Of a stretch of DNA of 13,327 nt, positions 1 to 6,829 are shown in pieces. Positions within the stretch are counted from its first letter, which is position 1; the number at the start of each line of letters is the position of its first letter. Made by a program: the position numbers and the translations under genes. This DNA comes from Anaerolineae bacterium (GTDB lineage: Bacteria; Chloroflexota; Anaerolineae; JAFGEY01): the NCBI GenBank assembly GCA_016931365.1, contig JAFGEY010000546.1:1-13327 (forward strand). Direction: 5' to 3'. Under the pieces are notes generated by a model that worked only from the letters and a program-made list of their open reading frames with translations, ran no database searches and was not told where the DNA came from.

Positions 1-90
1 CCGGCCTTGTTCAAGGATCGAAGAGAGATACTGTAGCTTGAATTGGGGCAGTGTCAACTGCCTACAAAATCTATAATACCAGGAGAAACG

Positions 91-504
91 ATGACATTCG
101 ATGTCAAAAAAGTCACGTACTATGACGTAACAGTCGAGGATCATGCCGGCGAAGGATATAAACTGCTTGCTCTGTTTGCCGGCGTTGGGGTCAATTTGCT
201 TGCTTTCAAAGCCGTTCCTCTGGGCACCATGCGTACCCGGTTCACGCTTTTTCCTAACGACGGTTCCAAGATGATCGATGGAGCGAAAAAGGCAGGGCTG
301 AAACTAGATGGTCCTCATTCTGCTCTGTTGGTTCAGGGTGATGATGAGTCAGGGGCTTTGGCTGATATCTATGAAAAGCTGGCTCAGGCAGGTATCCGGG
401 TCAACGAATCGAGCGGCATAGCCGATATAAAGGGCGGCTACGGCGTCGTTCTCTACCCTGCGCCGGAAGACTGCGACAAAGCTGCGGCGGCTTTGGAGGT
501 GTGA
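91..504 (+). CDS. Tandem ACT-like domain protein
   Basis: The protein has 137 residues and appears to be two ACT-like (beta-alpha-beta-beta-alpha-beta) modules in tandem. The first covers about residues 8-60 (YYDVTVED, a glycine-containing loop and helix, then RFTLFP). The second covers about 76-130 (SALLVQGDD, then ADIYEKLAQAGIRV, then YGVVLYP). ACT modules usually bind small molecules such as amino acids and regulate partner proteins. No catalytic domain is attached, so this is probably a stand-alone sensor or regulatory subunit; its ligand cannot be read from sequence. I chose the ATG at 91 because AGGAG lies at 81-85 with ideal spacing. The frame is open back to an ATG at 43, but that start has no ribosome-binding site. 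A VOC-fold gene follows 37 bases downstream on the same strand, so the two may be cotranscribed. The gene looks less GC-rich than the rest of the window. The family call is from pattern only. Confidence 0.72.
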   Translation: MTFDVKKVTYYDVTVEDHAGEGYKLLALFAGVGVNLLAFKAVPLGTMRTRFTLFPNDGSKMIDGAKKAGLKLDGPHSALLVQGDDESGALADIYEKLAQAGIRVNESSGIADIKGGYGVVLYPAPEDCDKAAAALEV

Positions 505-541
505 GTTCATCCTAACGTCAAAAACGGGGAGCAAACCTCGT

Positions 542-958
542 ATGGGCGATGCAGAGCAATCCATTCTTCACGTGGCATTGGTCGTTCGAGACTATGATGA
601 AGCGATTGAGTTTTTCCGTTCCAAGCTGGATTTCACACTGGTGGAAGATACCTACCAACCCGAGCAGGATAAACGCTGGGTCGTCGTAAAGCCGCCGGGG
701 TCAAAAGGCACATCATTGCTTTTAGCTCGCGCCGCAACACCGGTGCAAGAACCGTTCGTCGGGAACCAAACCGGAGGTCGGGTATTTCTATTCCTGGATA
801 CCGATGACTTTTGGCGCGACTATGAAAAGATGCGCTCGGTCGGCGTCAAGTTTGTGAGGCCACCCCAAGAAGCCCCTTACGGCACGGTAGCGGTATTTGA
901 AGATTTATATGGAAATCTTTGGGATCTTGTTGAGCAGAAGAAGCAAGATACTGAATGA
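542..958 (+). CDS. VOC family (glyoxalase/bleomycin-resistance fold) protein
   Basis: The 138-residue protein has the paired beta-alpha-beta-beta-beta layout of the vicinal oxygen chelate superfamily. The first module opens with ILHVALVVRDYDEAIEFF, where His10 is the usual first metal-ligand position. The second covers about residues 78-131 and ends in VAVFEDLYGNLWDLVE, the family's terminal signature. The common Glu in that last strand is Asp128 here, a substitution that I recall from other uncharacterised VOC proteins of this subgroup. Family members include lyases, dioxygenases and drug-binding resistance proteins; the substrate cannot be assigned here. The length is normal for a single-chain VOC protein that dimerises. 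The ATG at 542 has GGGGAG at 526-531, about 10 bases upstream. It follows the ACT-like gene after 37 bases and is probably in the same transcript. A stem-loop lies 14 bases past the stop codon. Confidence 0.85.
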   Translation: MGDAEQSILHVALVVRDYDEAIEFFRSKLDFTLVEDTYQPEQDKRWVVVKPPGSKGTSLLLARAATPVQEPFVGNQTGGRVFLFLDTDDFWRDYEKMRSVGVKFVRPPQEAPYGTVAVFEDLYGNLWDLVEQKKQDTE

Positions 959-972
959 GCCGCATTTCTCTC

Positions 973-995
973 GTTCCCACGCCCCGCGTGAGAAC
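973..995. terminator. Stem-loop between convergent genes, probable bidirectional terminator
   Basis: GTTC (973-976) pairs with GAAC (992-995), and CACGC (978-982) pairs with GCGTG (986-990). There is one mismatch between the two helices and a CCC loop. The structure lies in the 39-base gap between the plus-strand VOC gene, ending at 958, and the minus-strand permease gene, ending at 998. That is where a shared terminator would be expected. No strong T tract follows on either strand, so this is not a textbook rho-independent terminator. Confidence 0.45.
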
Positions 996-997
996 TG

Positions 998-1795
998 TCA
1001 TTTCCACCTGGTCAAAATCGTCTCCCGCTGGAAAATCTTGACCGCAAAATAGAGCACCAGCAGGTCGATGATCGCCGTCACCGCCGCCGCGTACAGCACC
1101 ATCTGCACATCGACGAAAATCCACCCGGCCAGTACCACCAGGCTGATGCCGAGAACCGGCACAACGAACAGGGCAGTTACTTGCTGCGCCGTGCGCGGAT
1201 CGTTGACCCGCGACGAGACGATCACCCCGCTGAGCACCGAGAGCAAGGCCAGCAGCGGGCTGAGCAGCAGCATGCTCAGTATCCACACCGCGCGGGCCGC
1301 ATAGACGAAAACGGTGGGTGGAACGATCAGCCAAATCCCCAGCAAAGTCAGTGCATAACTGATCCACGCAACAACCACCGTCGGCGCCGTCGCCGTGATG
1401 CTCTTGCCGGCCAGCAGTTCCCAGGTGGAGACCGGCGTCGCCAGCAGCGGCTCCAGCGTCTTGGTCTGCTTTTCACCGATGATGCTGAACGCAGCAATGT
1501 ACACCGGCATCATCATCGGGATCATGAACAGATAAAACATGTACTGCTCGTTCATCTGCACCAGCAGCGCCTCGACCGGCGGCAGGTGCTTGAGCTGATC
1601 CGGCACCGGCAGCTCGTCGGCGTCGGTGTCGCCGCCCTTTTCTTCGATGCGGACGATCAGATAATCGGTGCCGACAATCATGGCCACCAGCAGCAGTGGT
1701 ATCAAGATCATCGACCAGATGATCATTTTGTTGCGGATTATTTCGACCCACTCTTTTTCGATCACCGTCCAGACCCGCGTCCAATTCACGTTCAT
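998..1795 (-). CDS. ABC-2 type transporter permease
   Basis: This 265-residue integral membrane protein is the permease half of an ABC-2 exporter (the NatB/DrrB-like group). It starts with a cytoplasmic helix (VIEKEWVEIIRNK) followed by about six hydrophobic segments near residues 25-45, 85-106, 133-157, 166-193, 207-228 and 231-253. A short polar extracytoplasmic loop rich in Asp and Glu lies at about 51-75. The stretch GEKQTKTLEPLLATPVS at 107-123 is the conserved coupling region of this family. Two copies would pair with the ATPase encoded just upstream to export a substrate, which may be a drug, lipid, sodium or a peptide; nothing visible decides which. The start codon overlaps the ATPase stop codon in an ATGA (1792-1795). 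It has a strong AGGAGG ribosome-binding site (complement of 1803-1808) inside the end of the ATPase gene, so translational coupling is likely. Confidence 0.93.
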   Translation of the reverse strand: MNVNWTRVWTVIEKEWVEIIRNKMIIWSMILIPLLLVAMIVGTDYLIVRIEEKGGDTDADELPVPDQLKHLPPVEALLVQMNEQYMFYLFMIPMMMPVYIAAFSIIGEKQTKTLEPLLATPVSTWELLAGKSITATAPTVVVAWISYALTLLGIWLIVPPTVFVYAARAVWILSMLLLSPLLALLSVLSGVIVSSRVNDPRTAQQVTALFVVPVLGISLVVLAGWIFVDVQMVLYAAAVTAIIDLLVLYFAVKIFQRETILTRWK

Positions 1796-2778
1796 CCCTG
1801 CACCTCCTGATCGGTCTGGGCCATCAGGTCGAAATAGACCGCTTCCAGCGAGTGCTCCACCGCTTCCACAAACTGCACGTCGGCGCCGGCCTGTACCAGC
1901 GCGCGCACCACCTGCGGGTTGTACGTTTCGGGGTCATCCAGCCGGATCGACAGGGTATTTTCGGCCTCGCGCACCTCTTGCACAAAAGACAGTGCGCGCA
2001 GCGCAGCCAGGTGCTCCGGCCCGACAGTGCGCAGGCGCACCAGCACGCTGCTACCATACAAACTCTGTCGCAGCCGCCCCGGCGTGTCCACACGGACCAG
2101 GCGTTGGCGGATCACCCCGATGCGGTCGCACAGCCGGTCGGCCTCGTCGAGGTTGTGGGTGCACATAAAGATGGTTCGGCCTTCGCTGCGCAGCTCTTCG
2201 ATAAACTCGCGCACGATTTTTGCCGCATCGGGGTCGAGGCCGCTGGTCGGCTCGTCGAGAAAAAGCAGCGGCGGCTCGTGCAGCAGCGCGCGGGCGATGG
2301 CCAATTTCTGGCGCATGCCCTTGGAAAAACCGCCCACCATTTCAGTGCGCCGCTCCCACAGGCCGAGCATCTTGAGATACTTTTCTACCTGTCCCGGCAC
2401 ATCACCCACGCCGTAAAGCTTGGCAAAAAAGGACAGGTTGGTTGAGGCATCGAGACGCTCGTACAGCCCGGGTGTTTCGGTGAGAATGCCCACCTGGCCG
2501 CGGATCGCGTCGTTGCCTGGCCCCACCTCGTGCCCGGCGACCCAGGCTTTGCCCCGGCTGGGCGCGATCAGCGCGCAGAGCATACGCACGGTGGTGGTTT
2601 TGCCCGCGCCGTTCGGCCCCAAAAAGCCAAACACCTCGCCCTGGCGCACGGCCAGATCGAGACGATCGACGGCCAGGTTGACCCTCGATTGGCCGCGTCG
2701 CGCAGGGCCGCGCTTGCCATTACTCAAAAACTCTTTGGTCAGGCCTTCCGTCCGAATGATATCCATAGGATTTTCCAT
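1792..2778 (-). CDS. ABC exporter ATP-binding protein
   Basis: The 328-residue protein is the cytoplasmic ATPase of the exporter. It shows Walker A GPNGAGKT (54-61), a Q-loop region ILTETPGLYERL in which Glu replaces Gln as in many NatA-like ATPases, signature FSKGM (151-155), Walker B LLFLDEP (171-177), the D-loop SGLD and the H-loop His208 (CTHNLDEAD). A C-terminal region of about 90 residues (roughly 240-328) follows the nucleotide-binding domain, as is usual in the CcmA/DrrA-like group. A basic insertion, GKRGPARRGQSR (21-32), sits between the first and second strands and is longer than in most relatives. The permease gene follows with a 4-base overlap, so the two form one operon. The ATG at 2778 has no clear ribosome-binding site; a second in-frame ATG at 2766 is possible. 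A long hairpin ends only a few bases upstream of the start. Confidence 0.95.
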   Translation of the reverse strand: MENPMDIIRTEGLTKEFLSNGKRGPARRGQSRVNLAVDRLDLAVRQGEVFGFLGPNGAGKTTTVRMLCALIAPSRGKAWVAGHEVGPGNDAIRGQVGILTETPGLYERLDASTNLSFFAKLYGVGDVPGQVEKYLKMLGLWERRTEMVGGFSKGMRQKLAIARALLHEPPLLFLDEPTSGLDPDAAKIVREFIEELRSEGRTIFMCTHNLDEADRLCDRIGVIRQRLVRVDTPGRLRQSLYGSSVLVRLRTVGPEHLAALRALSFVQEVREAENTLSIRLDDPETYNPQVVRALVQAGADVQFVEAVEHSLEAVYFDLMAQTDQEVQG

Positions 2779-2783
2779 TTTTC

Positions 2784-2838
2784 AGGCAAAAAGGCACAGA
2801 ACGCAGCCTCAAGCCGGCGCGCTCAGTGCCTTTGCCGA
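2784..2838 (-). promoter_or_regulatory. Long inverted repeat just upstream of the ABC ATPase start
   Basis: AAAGGCAC (2790-2797) and GTGCCTTT (2826-2833) are perfect 8-base complements separated by 28 bases. Flanking GGCAA/TTGCC bases extend the stem if a small bulge is allowed. Read on the minus strand, the right arm runs into TTTTT about 10 bases before the ATPase ATG. This looks like a terminator for transcription arriving from the amidase gene, or a leader hairpin that limits ABC translation. The 28-base loop is long for an intrinsic terminator and contains a GCCGGC palindrome that could make an inner stem. Confidence 0.4.
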
Positions 2839-2840
2839 TA

Positions 2841-2872
2841 GAAACCGGGTTTATGCACAGAAACCCGGTTTC
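2841..2872. repeat. 12-bp perfect inverted repeat (hairpin) after the amidase gene
   Basis: GAAACCGGGTTT (2841-2852) and AAACCCGGTTTC (2861-2872) are perfect complements around the 8-base loop ATGCACAG. The structure starts 7 bases beyond the stop codon of the minus-strand amidase gene, where it could act as a transcription terminator or an mRNA 3'-end stabiliser. There is no T tract. Each arm plus its next base is nearly palindromic itself, a shape common in dispersed extragenic repeats. Only one copy is visible in this window, so membership in such a family is inference. Confidence 0.55.
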
Positions 2873-2878
2873 CGATCA

Positions 2879-3733
2879 TCAGCTAACAACATCTCTGCGC
2901 AGTTGATCCATATCCAGGCCCATCGGGTCGGTCTTGCCGCTCAGCGAGATGGCTTTGTGGCTGACAATGTCCTCGGCCTGGATGCCATATTTCTGCATCA
3001 GCGTCTTGCACAGGGTTACCGTCGTCTGATACTGCGCCGGCGGGTAGGGATCCTGGCCGTTGTTCAAGTTCACCAACTCGATGCCGATCGAATAATTATT
3101 GACGTCGGCGACACCCTTCCAGGTGCTCTTGCCGGCGTGCCAGCCACGCAGTTCATCCTGCACCATCTGCACGATGCGCCCATCTTTGCCGATGTTGTAA
3201 TGCGCGCTGACAAAGGACTGTGGGTTCAGGAACCACTTGATCACCCCTTCCAGCGTGCTGTTGGCCGTGGCGTGGACGACGATACACCAGATTCTGCTGC
3301 CCGCTGGACGCCGGTTGTAGTGGGGTGATTCGATAAACTCGATGTCCAAGGCCGGCGCGAGCGTAACGGGCGTCGGCTGCACCGGCGTCGGTTGGACGGG
3401 CGTCGGCTCGGGCGCTTGTTGGACGCTCAAATCGGGGATGATCAGGATCTGCCCCACACGGATCATGCCCGGATTGGTGATCCCGTTGGCCTGCGCGATA
3501 TCAATGTAGCGCTTGGCATTGCCATAAAACCGGAGCGCGATCTGGGCCAGCGTATCACCACTTCTGATCGTGTATCGCTGGGCCCCTTTGGGGATGCCCG
3601 GCGGTGACCAGACAATCGTCCACTCGTACAGCATTTTAGAGACGATCTGATCCAGCGGCTGCCCCTCACTCTGGGCGCGCTGCCGTGCTTTTTGAAGAAT
3701 TGCATCGTCGATATTCAATGAAATTGAACCCAT
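2879..3733 (-). CDS. RHH-like / LysM / N-acetylmuramoyl-L-alanine amidase fusion protein
   Basis: The 284-residue protein has three parts. Residues 2-38 (SISLNIDDAILQKARQRA, then QPLDQIVSKMLYEW) have the strand-helix-helix pattern of ribbon-helix-helix DNA-binding antitoxins. Residues 52-100 form one LysM module (QRYTIRSGDTLAQIALRFYG to GQILIIPDL), which binds peptidoglycan glycans. A proline linker with three PTPVQ-type units (110-123) leads to an Amidase_2 (T7-lysozyme/PGRP fold) domain at about 134-275. Likely zinc ligands are His154 (IVVHATAN), His259 (SHKAIS) and Asp269 (GKTDP), with conserved Glu219 (IGIEL). Such domains cleave the MurNAc to L-Ala bond. No signal peptide or membrane segment is present, so how it reaches the wall is unclear. 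The ATG at 3733 is preceded by GGAAGGGAG (complement of 3741-3749). The amidase and LysM calls are firm; the RHH call is moderate. Confidence 0.88.
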   Translation of the reverse strand: MGSISLNIDDAILQKARQRAQSEGQPLDQIVSKMLYEWTIVWSPPGIPKGAQRYTIRSGDTLAQIALRFYGNAKRYIDIAQANGITNPGMIRVGQILIIPDLSVQQAPEPTPVQPTPVQPTPVTLAPALDIEFIESPHYNRRPAGSRIWCIVVHATANSTLEGVIKWFLNPQSFVSAHYNIGKDGRIVQMVQDELRGWHAGKSTWKGVADVNNYSIGIELVNLNNGQDPYPPAQYQTTVTLCKTLMQKYGIQAEDIVSHKAISLSGKTDPMGLDMDQLRRDVVS

Positions 3734-3922
3734 CTATAAACTCCCTTCCCTGGGATCAAGACCCAGTTTTCACGATACGAAACTCCAACGTATGCGCATC
3801 GCAACTACTCAGCCTACCTTCCCGAAAATTATCCTTGAACATACTGACACAATTGAACATTCAAGACATAGATTTTCGTGCAAAACCGCGAAAACTTGCG
3901 GGAAGGTGAGCAGTTGTGAATT
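3734..3922 (-). promoter_or_regulatory. Leader and probable promoter region of the amidase gene
   Basis: This 189-base spacer lies between two minus-strand genes and is richer in A+T than they are. Read on the minus strand it contains a possible -10 GATAAT (3833-3828) without a convincing -35. A CTGGG/CCCAG stem (3750-3754 with 3762-3766) sits next to the GGGAG ribosome-binding site (3741-3745). TTGAACAT occurs twice (3835-3842 and 3853-3860, 18 bases apart), and the second copy is part of the dyad TTGAACATTCAA (3853-3864). These could be operator elements, but no regulator can be named. Confidence 0.35.
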
Positions 3923-6655
3923 TTAAGCCACAATCCGCTCGCCCGTGCGCCGGGCGATCTCGCACAAAGCATTGTGCGCCGCATTCCGAACCAAAACATC
4001 TTTGTCTTTCAGCAACGGCGTCAACGGTTCGACCGCGCGCTGGTCGCCAAGCGCGCGCATCGTATCGGCAGCGGCCAACCTGGCCGACCAGTCCCCTTCG
4101 CGCAGTGCGCGCAGCAGCATTTGATAGGCCGCGTCGCCGGTGCCCAGACCCGTGCCATGCTGCGCCGCCCAGGTCATCAACCAGCCTGCGTCTTCAAGCG
4201 TATATTCGGGGCGCAGTGGAGGCGCTCCTGCGGTGAGTATCTCCATCATCTCGGCGGCTGCCGAACGGACAAACCACTCTTTATCCTCACGCGACAGGGG
4301 ATCGATGATCGCGACAGCCCACGGTTCCTCGATCTGCCCCAGGCCAAAGATCGCCGCCCGGCGGATGTACATATCTTTTCCCTGGATGGCATCGCGCAAA
4401 ATAGCGTGCCCCTCGTCGGGCCACAACGCCAGCGCTTCAGCGGCCACTCGCCGCACCACATCATCCTCATCCTGCAAGCCCTGAACCAATCCCTCGATAG
4501 CTTGCTCGCCGCCGCGCCGGGCCAGGGCGTGTAAGGCTCCGCTGCGCACAAGACGGTCAGGGTCAGACAGCGCGTGGATCAACCCGGCGACGATGCGATC
4601 ATCTTTTAGTTGGCCCAACCCATAGACACCCAACGCACGAACCTGCGGATCGGCGTTTCGCGTCGCCTGACCGAACACATAGAGCGCACTTTTGGGGTCT
4701 GACAGGGCCAGAATGGTCGCCGATTGGCGGCGCAGGGCGACTGGCCTTTGGGGATCGATGAGCGTTTGGGCCAGTTTGGCCAATACACCACCCAATAATT
4801 GTCTGTTCCCTTCCGGCGAAGCCGACAGGCACTCGGCGGCGAAGAAAACATTGCTGTGAAAAATATCGTCCGCTCCCTTGCCCTGCTCAACCACCAACGA
4901 CTCCGGCGAAGCCAGCGCCGCGTAAAAGCGGAGCGTATCCTGCCAATGTGGGATACGGACATAGGCGATCAACGCGTCGCCCTGATCGCTGCGCGCAATG
5001 TACTGTGCCGCCAGGTAGGCGCGAAACATCGGGTGGACAAAAGCTACGCGGCCCCGCCCCGCATCGACCAGCAGATCGCCGCGTTGAAGCAGCGCCTGGA
5101 TCGCCGTATGTGCCAACCGACTCATGTCTGGCGCGGCACGCTGCGGCTCTTCTCCTTCAGCGTCGGAAGATGCCGCCGTCGACTGAGCGACCGTCTGCGA
5201 CAATACCTCAAGGACGCGAGACTCTAGTTCGCTGCGTTCCACTTGATAGGTTTCATGCTGGTGCATCGACCAGGCCAGTGCGCCGAGCACGTGGCTCCAA
5301 TGCGGCGGCGACAGCACGCTGTTCTCGGTTTGTCCCAGCATCTGGATCGCCGTCTGAGCAAAGCGCATCAGTCGAGATGATGGAATCTGTCCCTGGTTGC
5401 GCCACAACAAAGAGGCCATCGCCAGATCGAGCGGCAAAACGGTTTCGCCACGCCCCTCTTTCCACACGCTCAACAGCCCGGGACGCGGCGCGGGCATCTC
5501 TGGCAGTGGATACTCGGCCTCATCCGGCGGCGGGTGGCCCAGCGCGCGCGCCCGTTTTTGCGCTTCTTCCAGCTCGACGCGCGCCGCCTGGGCTTCGACC
5601 TCCCAGACTTGCAACAATTCGGCCTCGCACAAAGACTGCCATCGACCAACCAGTTGAGCGATTTGCTGCCGGCGGAAACCATTCAAAAAAAGGATGCCAA
5701 AACCCAGTCGGAGCAAATCTACATACCCGTCGGGCTGGCCGCCGACGACCACGACATTGCCTTCATAGGCGCGACACAGCTTATCGAGCCAGGCAAGCGT
5801 ACGCTGGCGCGCTTCCAGATCGAGCAGGTCGAGGTTGTCGCACAGCACAAGCGCACGCCCATCGATCAGATGGGCGCGCACCGTCGATGCTGAGGCGGCG
5901 GCGATCAGCCGGTGCAACGACGCAGAGACATAATCGGCGATGGGGTTGACCAGCGCGTGCCGCTCTTGCGCTTCGCCCAGGCTCAGATCGAGCGAGGACA
6001 AGTCGAGCCACACCGGCAGACGCTCGCGTTCCCGGTTGCGCGCAATACGAATATCCGTCGACTCGTTTTCTTTTGGTTCGACGATCGTTAACCGCCAGCC
6101 CTCGCGCTGCGCAAACTGCTGCCCGATCCGCAGCAGCGCCGTCGTACGCCCGCTGCCAACCGGGCCGAGGATGGCTAATTGTGACGACTGCTTGAGCGCA
6201 TCGCCGAAACGAATCGCCTTGGGGCGAGGATAAAACAGGTCATGCAGCCGCTGATCGCGCCACACATCGACGTCCTGCGCTTCGCCGGGCGTGGATTCGG
6301 CGCCGAACGGAGGCAGATCAAAGAGAGGTTCGACATAGACTTGAGAGAGAGGCACATCGTGCCGTAACAAGTGCGATTGCTCGGCTTTATCGATGAGGTA
6401 CTCGCGGTAGCGGTCGGCTACCCCCGTGGACAGGCGGTCGCGCGCATGCATCACGCCAAAAATCACGCGCTCACGGAGTGCGGCCAACCGATGGCGGAGC
6501 AGGTACACGGCTAACGCGGCCAGCACACCCAGCACAAAGCCGATCACCGCCGACAGAAAATCAAACTGCCAGCCGGGATCGGTCCTGGCAAACGCCAGCG
6601 GGATCGCCAAAAGATCGAATAATGATGTTATTTCATGCGAGATTTCGAGCAGCAT
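3923..6655 (-). CDS. Membrane-anchored STAND/NACHT-like NTPase with HEAT repeats
   Basis: The 910-residue protein has one transmembrane helix at about 33-53 (FLSAVIGFVLGVLAALAVYLL) and then a cytoplasmic STAND-type NTPase. The P-loop is GPVGSGRTT (164-172), with Arg170 where Lys is expected. Walker B is ALVLCDNLD, with Asp273 and Asp276. The usual sensor strand ending in TSR reads VVVVGGQPD. FVHPMFRAYLAA (539-550) matches the conserved end of the STAND winged-helix region. From about residue 625 to 905 there are around eight PBS-lyase-type HEAT repeats (for example VRALGVYGLGQLKDDR). STAND proteins are signal-dependent switches in regulation, cell death or phage defence, with HEAT repeats acting as sensor or scaffold; the role here is unknown. 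The frame is open to an ATG at 6697, but that codon overlaps a TATAAT promoter element, so I prefer the ATG at 6655. Neither start has a clear ribosome-binding site. Confidence 0.85.
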   Translation of the reverse strand: MLLEISHEITSLFDLLAIPLAFARTDPGWQFDFLSAVIGFVLGVLAALAVYLLRHRLAALRERVIFGVMHARDRLSTGVADRYREYLIDKAEQSHLLRHDVPLSQVYVEPLFDLPPFGAESTPGEAQDVDVWRDQRLHDLFYPRPKAIRFGDALKQSSQLAILGPVGSGRTTALLRIGQQFAQREGWRLTIVEPKENESTDIRIARNRERERLPVWLDLSSLDLSLGEAQERHALVNPIADYVSASLHRLIAAASASTVRAHLIDGRALVLCDNLDLLDLEARQRTLAWLDKLCRAYEGNVVVVGGQPDGYVDLLRLGFGILFLNGFRRQQIAQLVGRWQSLCEAELLQVWEVEAQAARVELEEAQKRARALGHPPPDEAEYPLPEMPAPRPGLLSVWKEGRGETVLPLDLAMASLLWRNQGQIPSSRLMRFAQTAIQMLGQTENSVLSPPHWSHVLGALAWSMHQHETYQVERSELESRVLEVLSQTVAQSTAASSDAEGEEPQRAAPDMSRLAHTAIQALLQRGDLLVDAGRGRVAFVHPMFRAYLAAQYIARSDQGDALIAYVRIPHWQDTLRFYAALASPESLVVEQGKGADDIFHSNVFFAAECLSASPEGNRQLLGGVLAKLAQTLIDPQRPVALRRQSATILALSDPKSALYVFGQATRNADPQVRALGVYGLGQLKDDRIVAGLIHALSDPDRLVRSGALHALARRGGEQAIEGLVQGLQDEDDVVRRVAAEALALWPDEGHAILRDAIQGKDMYIRRAAIFGLGQIEEPWAVAIIDPLSREDKEWFVRSAAAEMMEILTAGAPPLRPEYTLEDAGWLMTWAAQHGTGLGTGDAAYQMLLRALREGDWSARLAAADTMRALGDQRAVEPLTPLLKDKDVLVRNAAHNALCEIARRTGERIVA

Positions 6656-6695
6656 CGTTTGCAGCACCAAACCAACTCGAATAGAGCACGAGTTC

Positions 6696-6724
6696 ATTAT
6701 ACCAAACTATCAAGGCCTGTGCAA
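6696..6724 (-). promoter_or_regulatory. Promoter of the STAND NTPase gene
   Basis: On the minus strand TTGCAC (6724-6719) and TATAAT (6701-6696) are separated by 17 bases, and TGG before the -10 makes it an extended -10 element. Transcription should begin near 6689, inside the longest open frame. This is why the ATG at 6697 is unlikely to be the translation start. Confidence 0.6.
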
Positions 6725-6767
6725 TAGATATACATTTTTCGCTCAGAATGACACCTCGATCACTTGT

Positions 6768-6779
6768 GGGTGATCACCC
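6768..6779. promoter_or_regulatory. Perfect 12-bp palindrome GGGTGATCACCC
   Basis: GGGTGATCACCC reads the same on both strands. It lies 14 bases upstream of the csoR -35 box and about 44 bases upstream of the divergent promoter's -35. Its position and symmetry fit a dimeric regulator's binding site. It differs from the CsoR-type site farther downstream, so a second regulator is possible. Confidence 0.35.
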
Positions 6780-6793
6780 CCCAAGATTCCCTC

Positions 6794-6823
6794 TTGACAA
6801 TTCACCCGAAAAAGATGTATTAT
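6794..6823 (+). promoter_or_regulatory. csoR-copZ-copA promoter
   Basis: A consensus TTGACA (6794-6799) is followed after 18 bases by TATTAT (6818-6823), one base off the consensus. The expected transcription start is near 6830, inside the CsoR-type operator. That gives csoR a leader of about 60 bases and places repression directly over the initiation site. Confidence 0.75.
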
Positions 6824-6829
6824 AGTATA

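Noticed and set aside
72..77. TATAAT as the -10 of the ACT-like gene
   Set aside because: Transcription from it would start at about 84, inside the AGGAG ribosome-binding site (81-85), and no good -35 lies 16-18 bases upstream.
2420..3328. A 302-codon plus-strand frame across the ABC ATPase and amidase genes
   Set aside because: It runs antisense to two genes with clear motifs, crosses their spacer, and has no family features.
2879..3733. The amidase as a phage endolysin from a prophage
   Set aside because: LysM plus Amidase_2 without a signal peptide resembles endolysins, but no holin, capsid, tail, integrase or attachment site is visible nearby.
3923..6655. STAND gene plus amidase and ABC exporter as one anti-phage defence operon
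   Set aside because: They share a strand, but the gaps are 189 and 100 bases, with separate ribosome-binding sites and hairpins, and no known defence effector is present.
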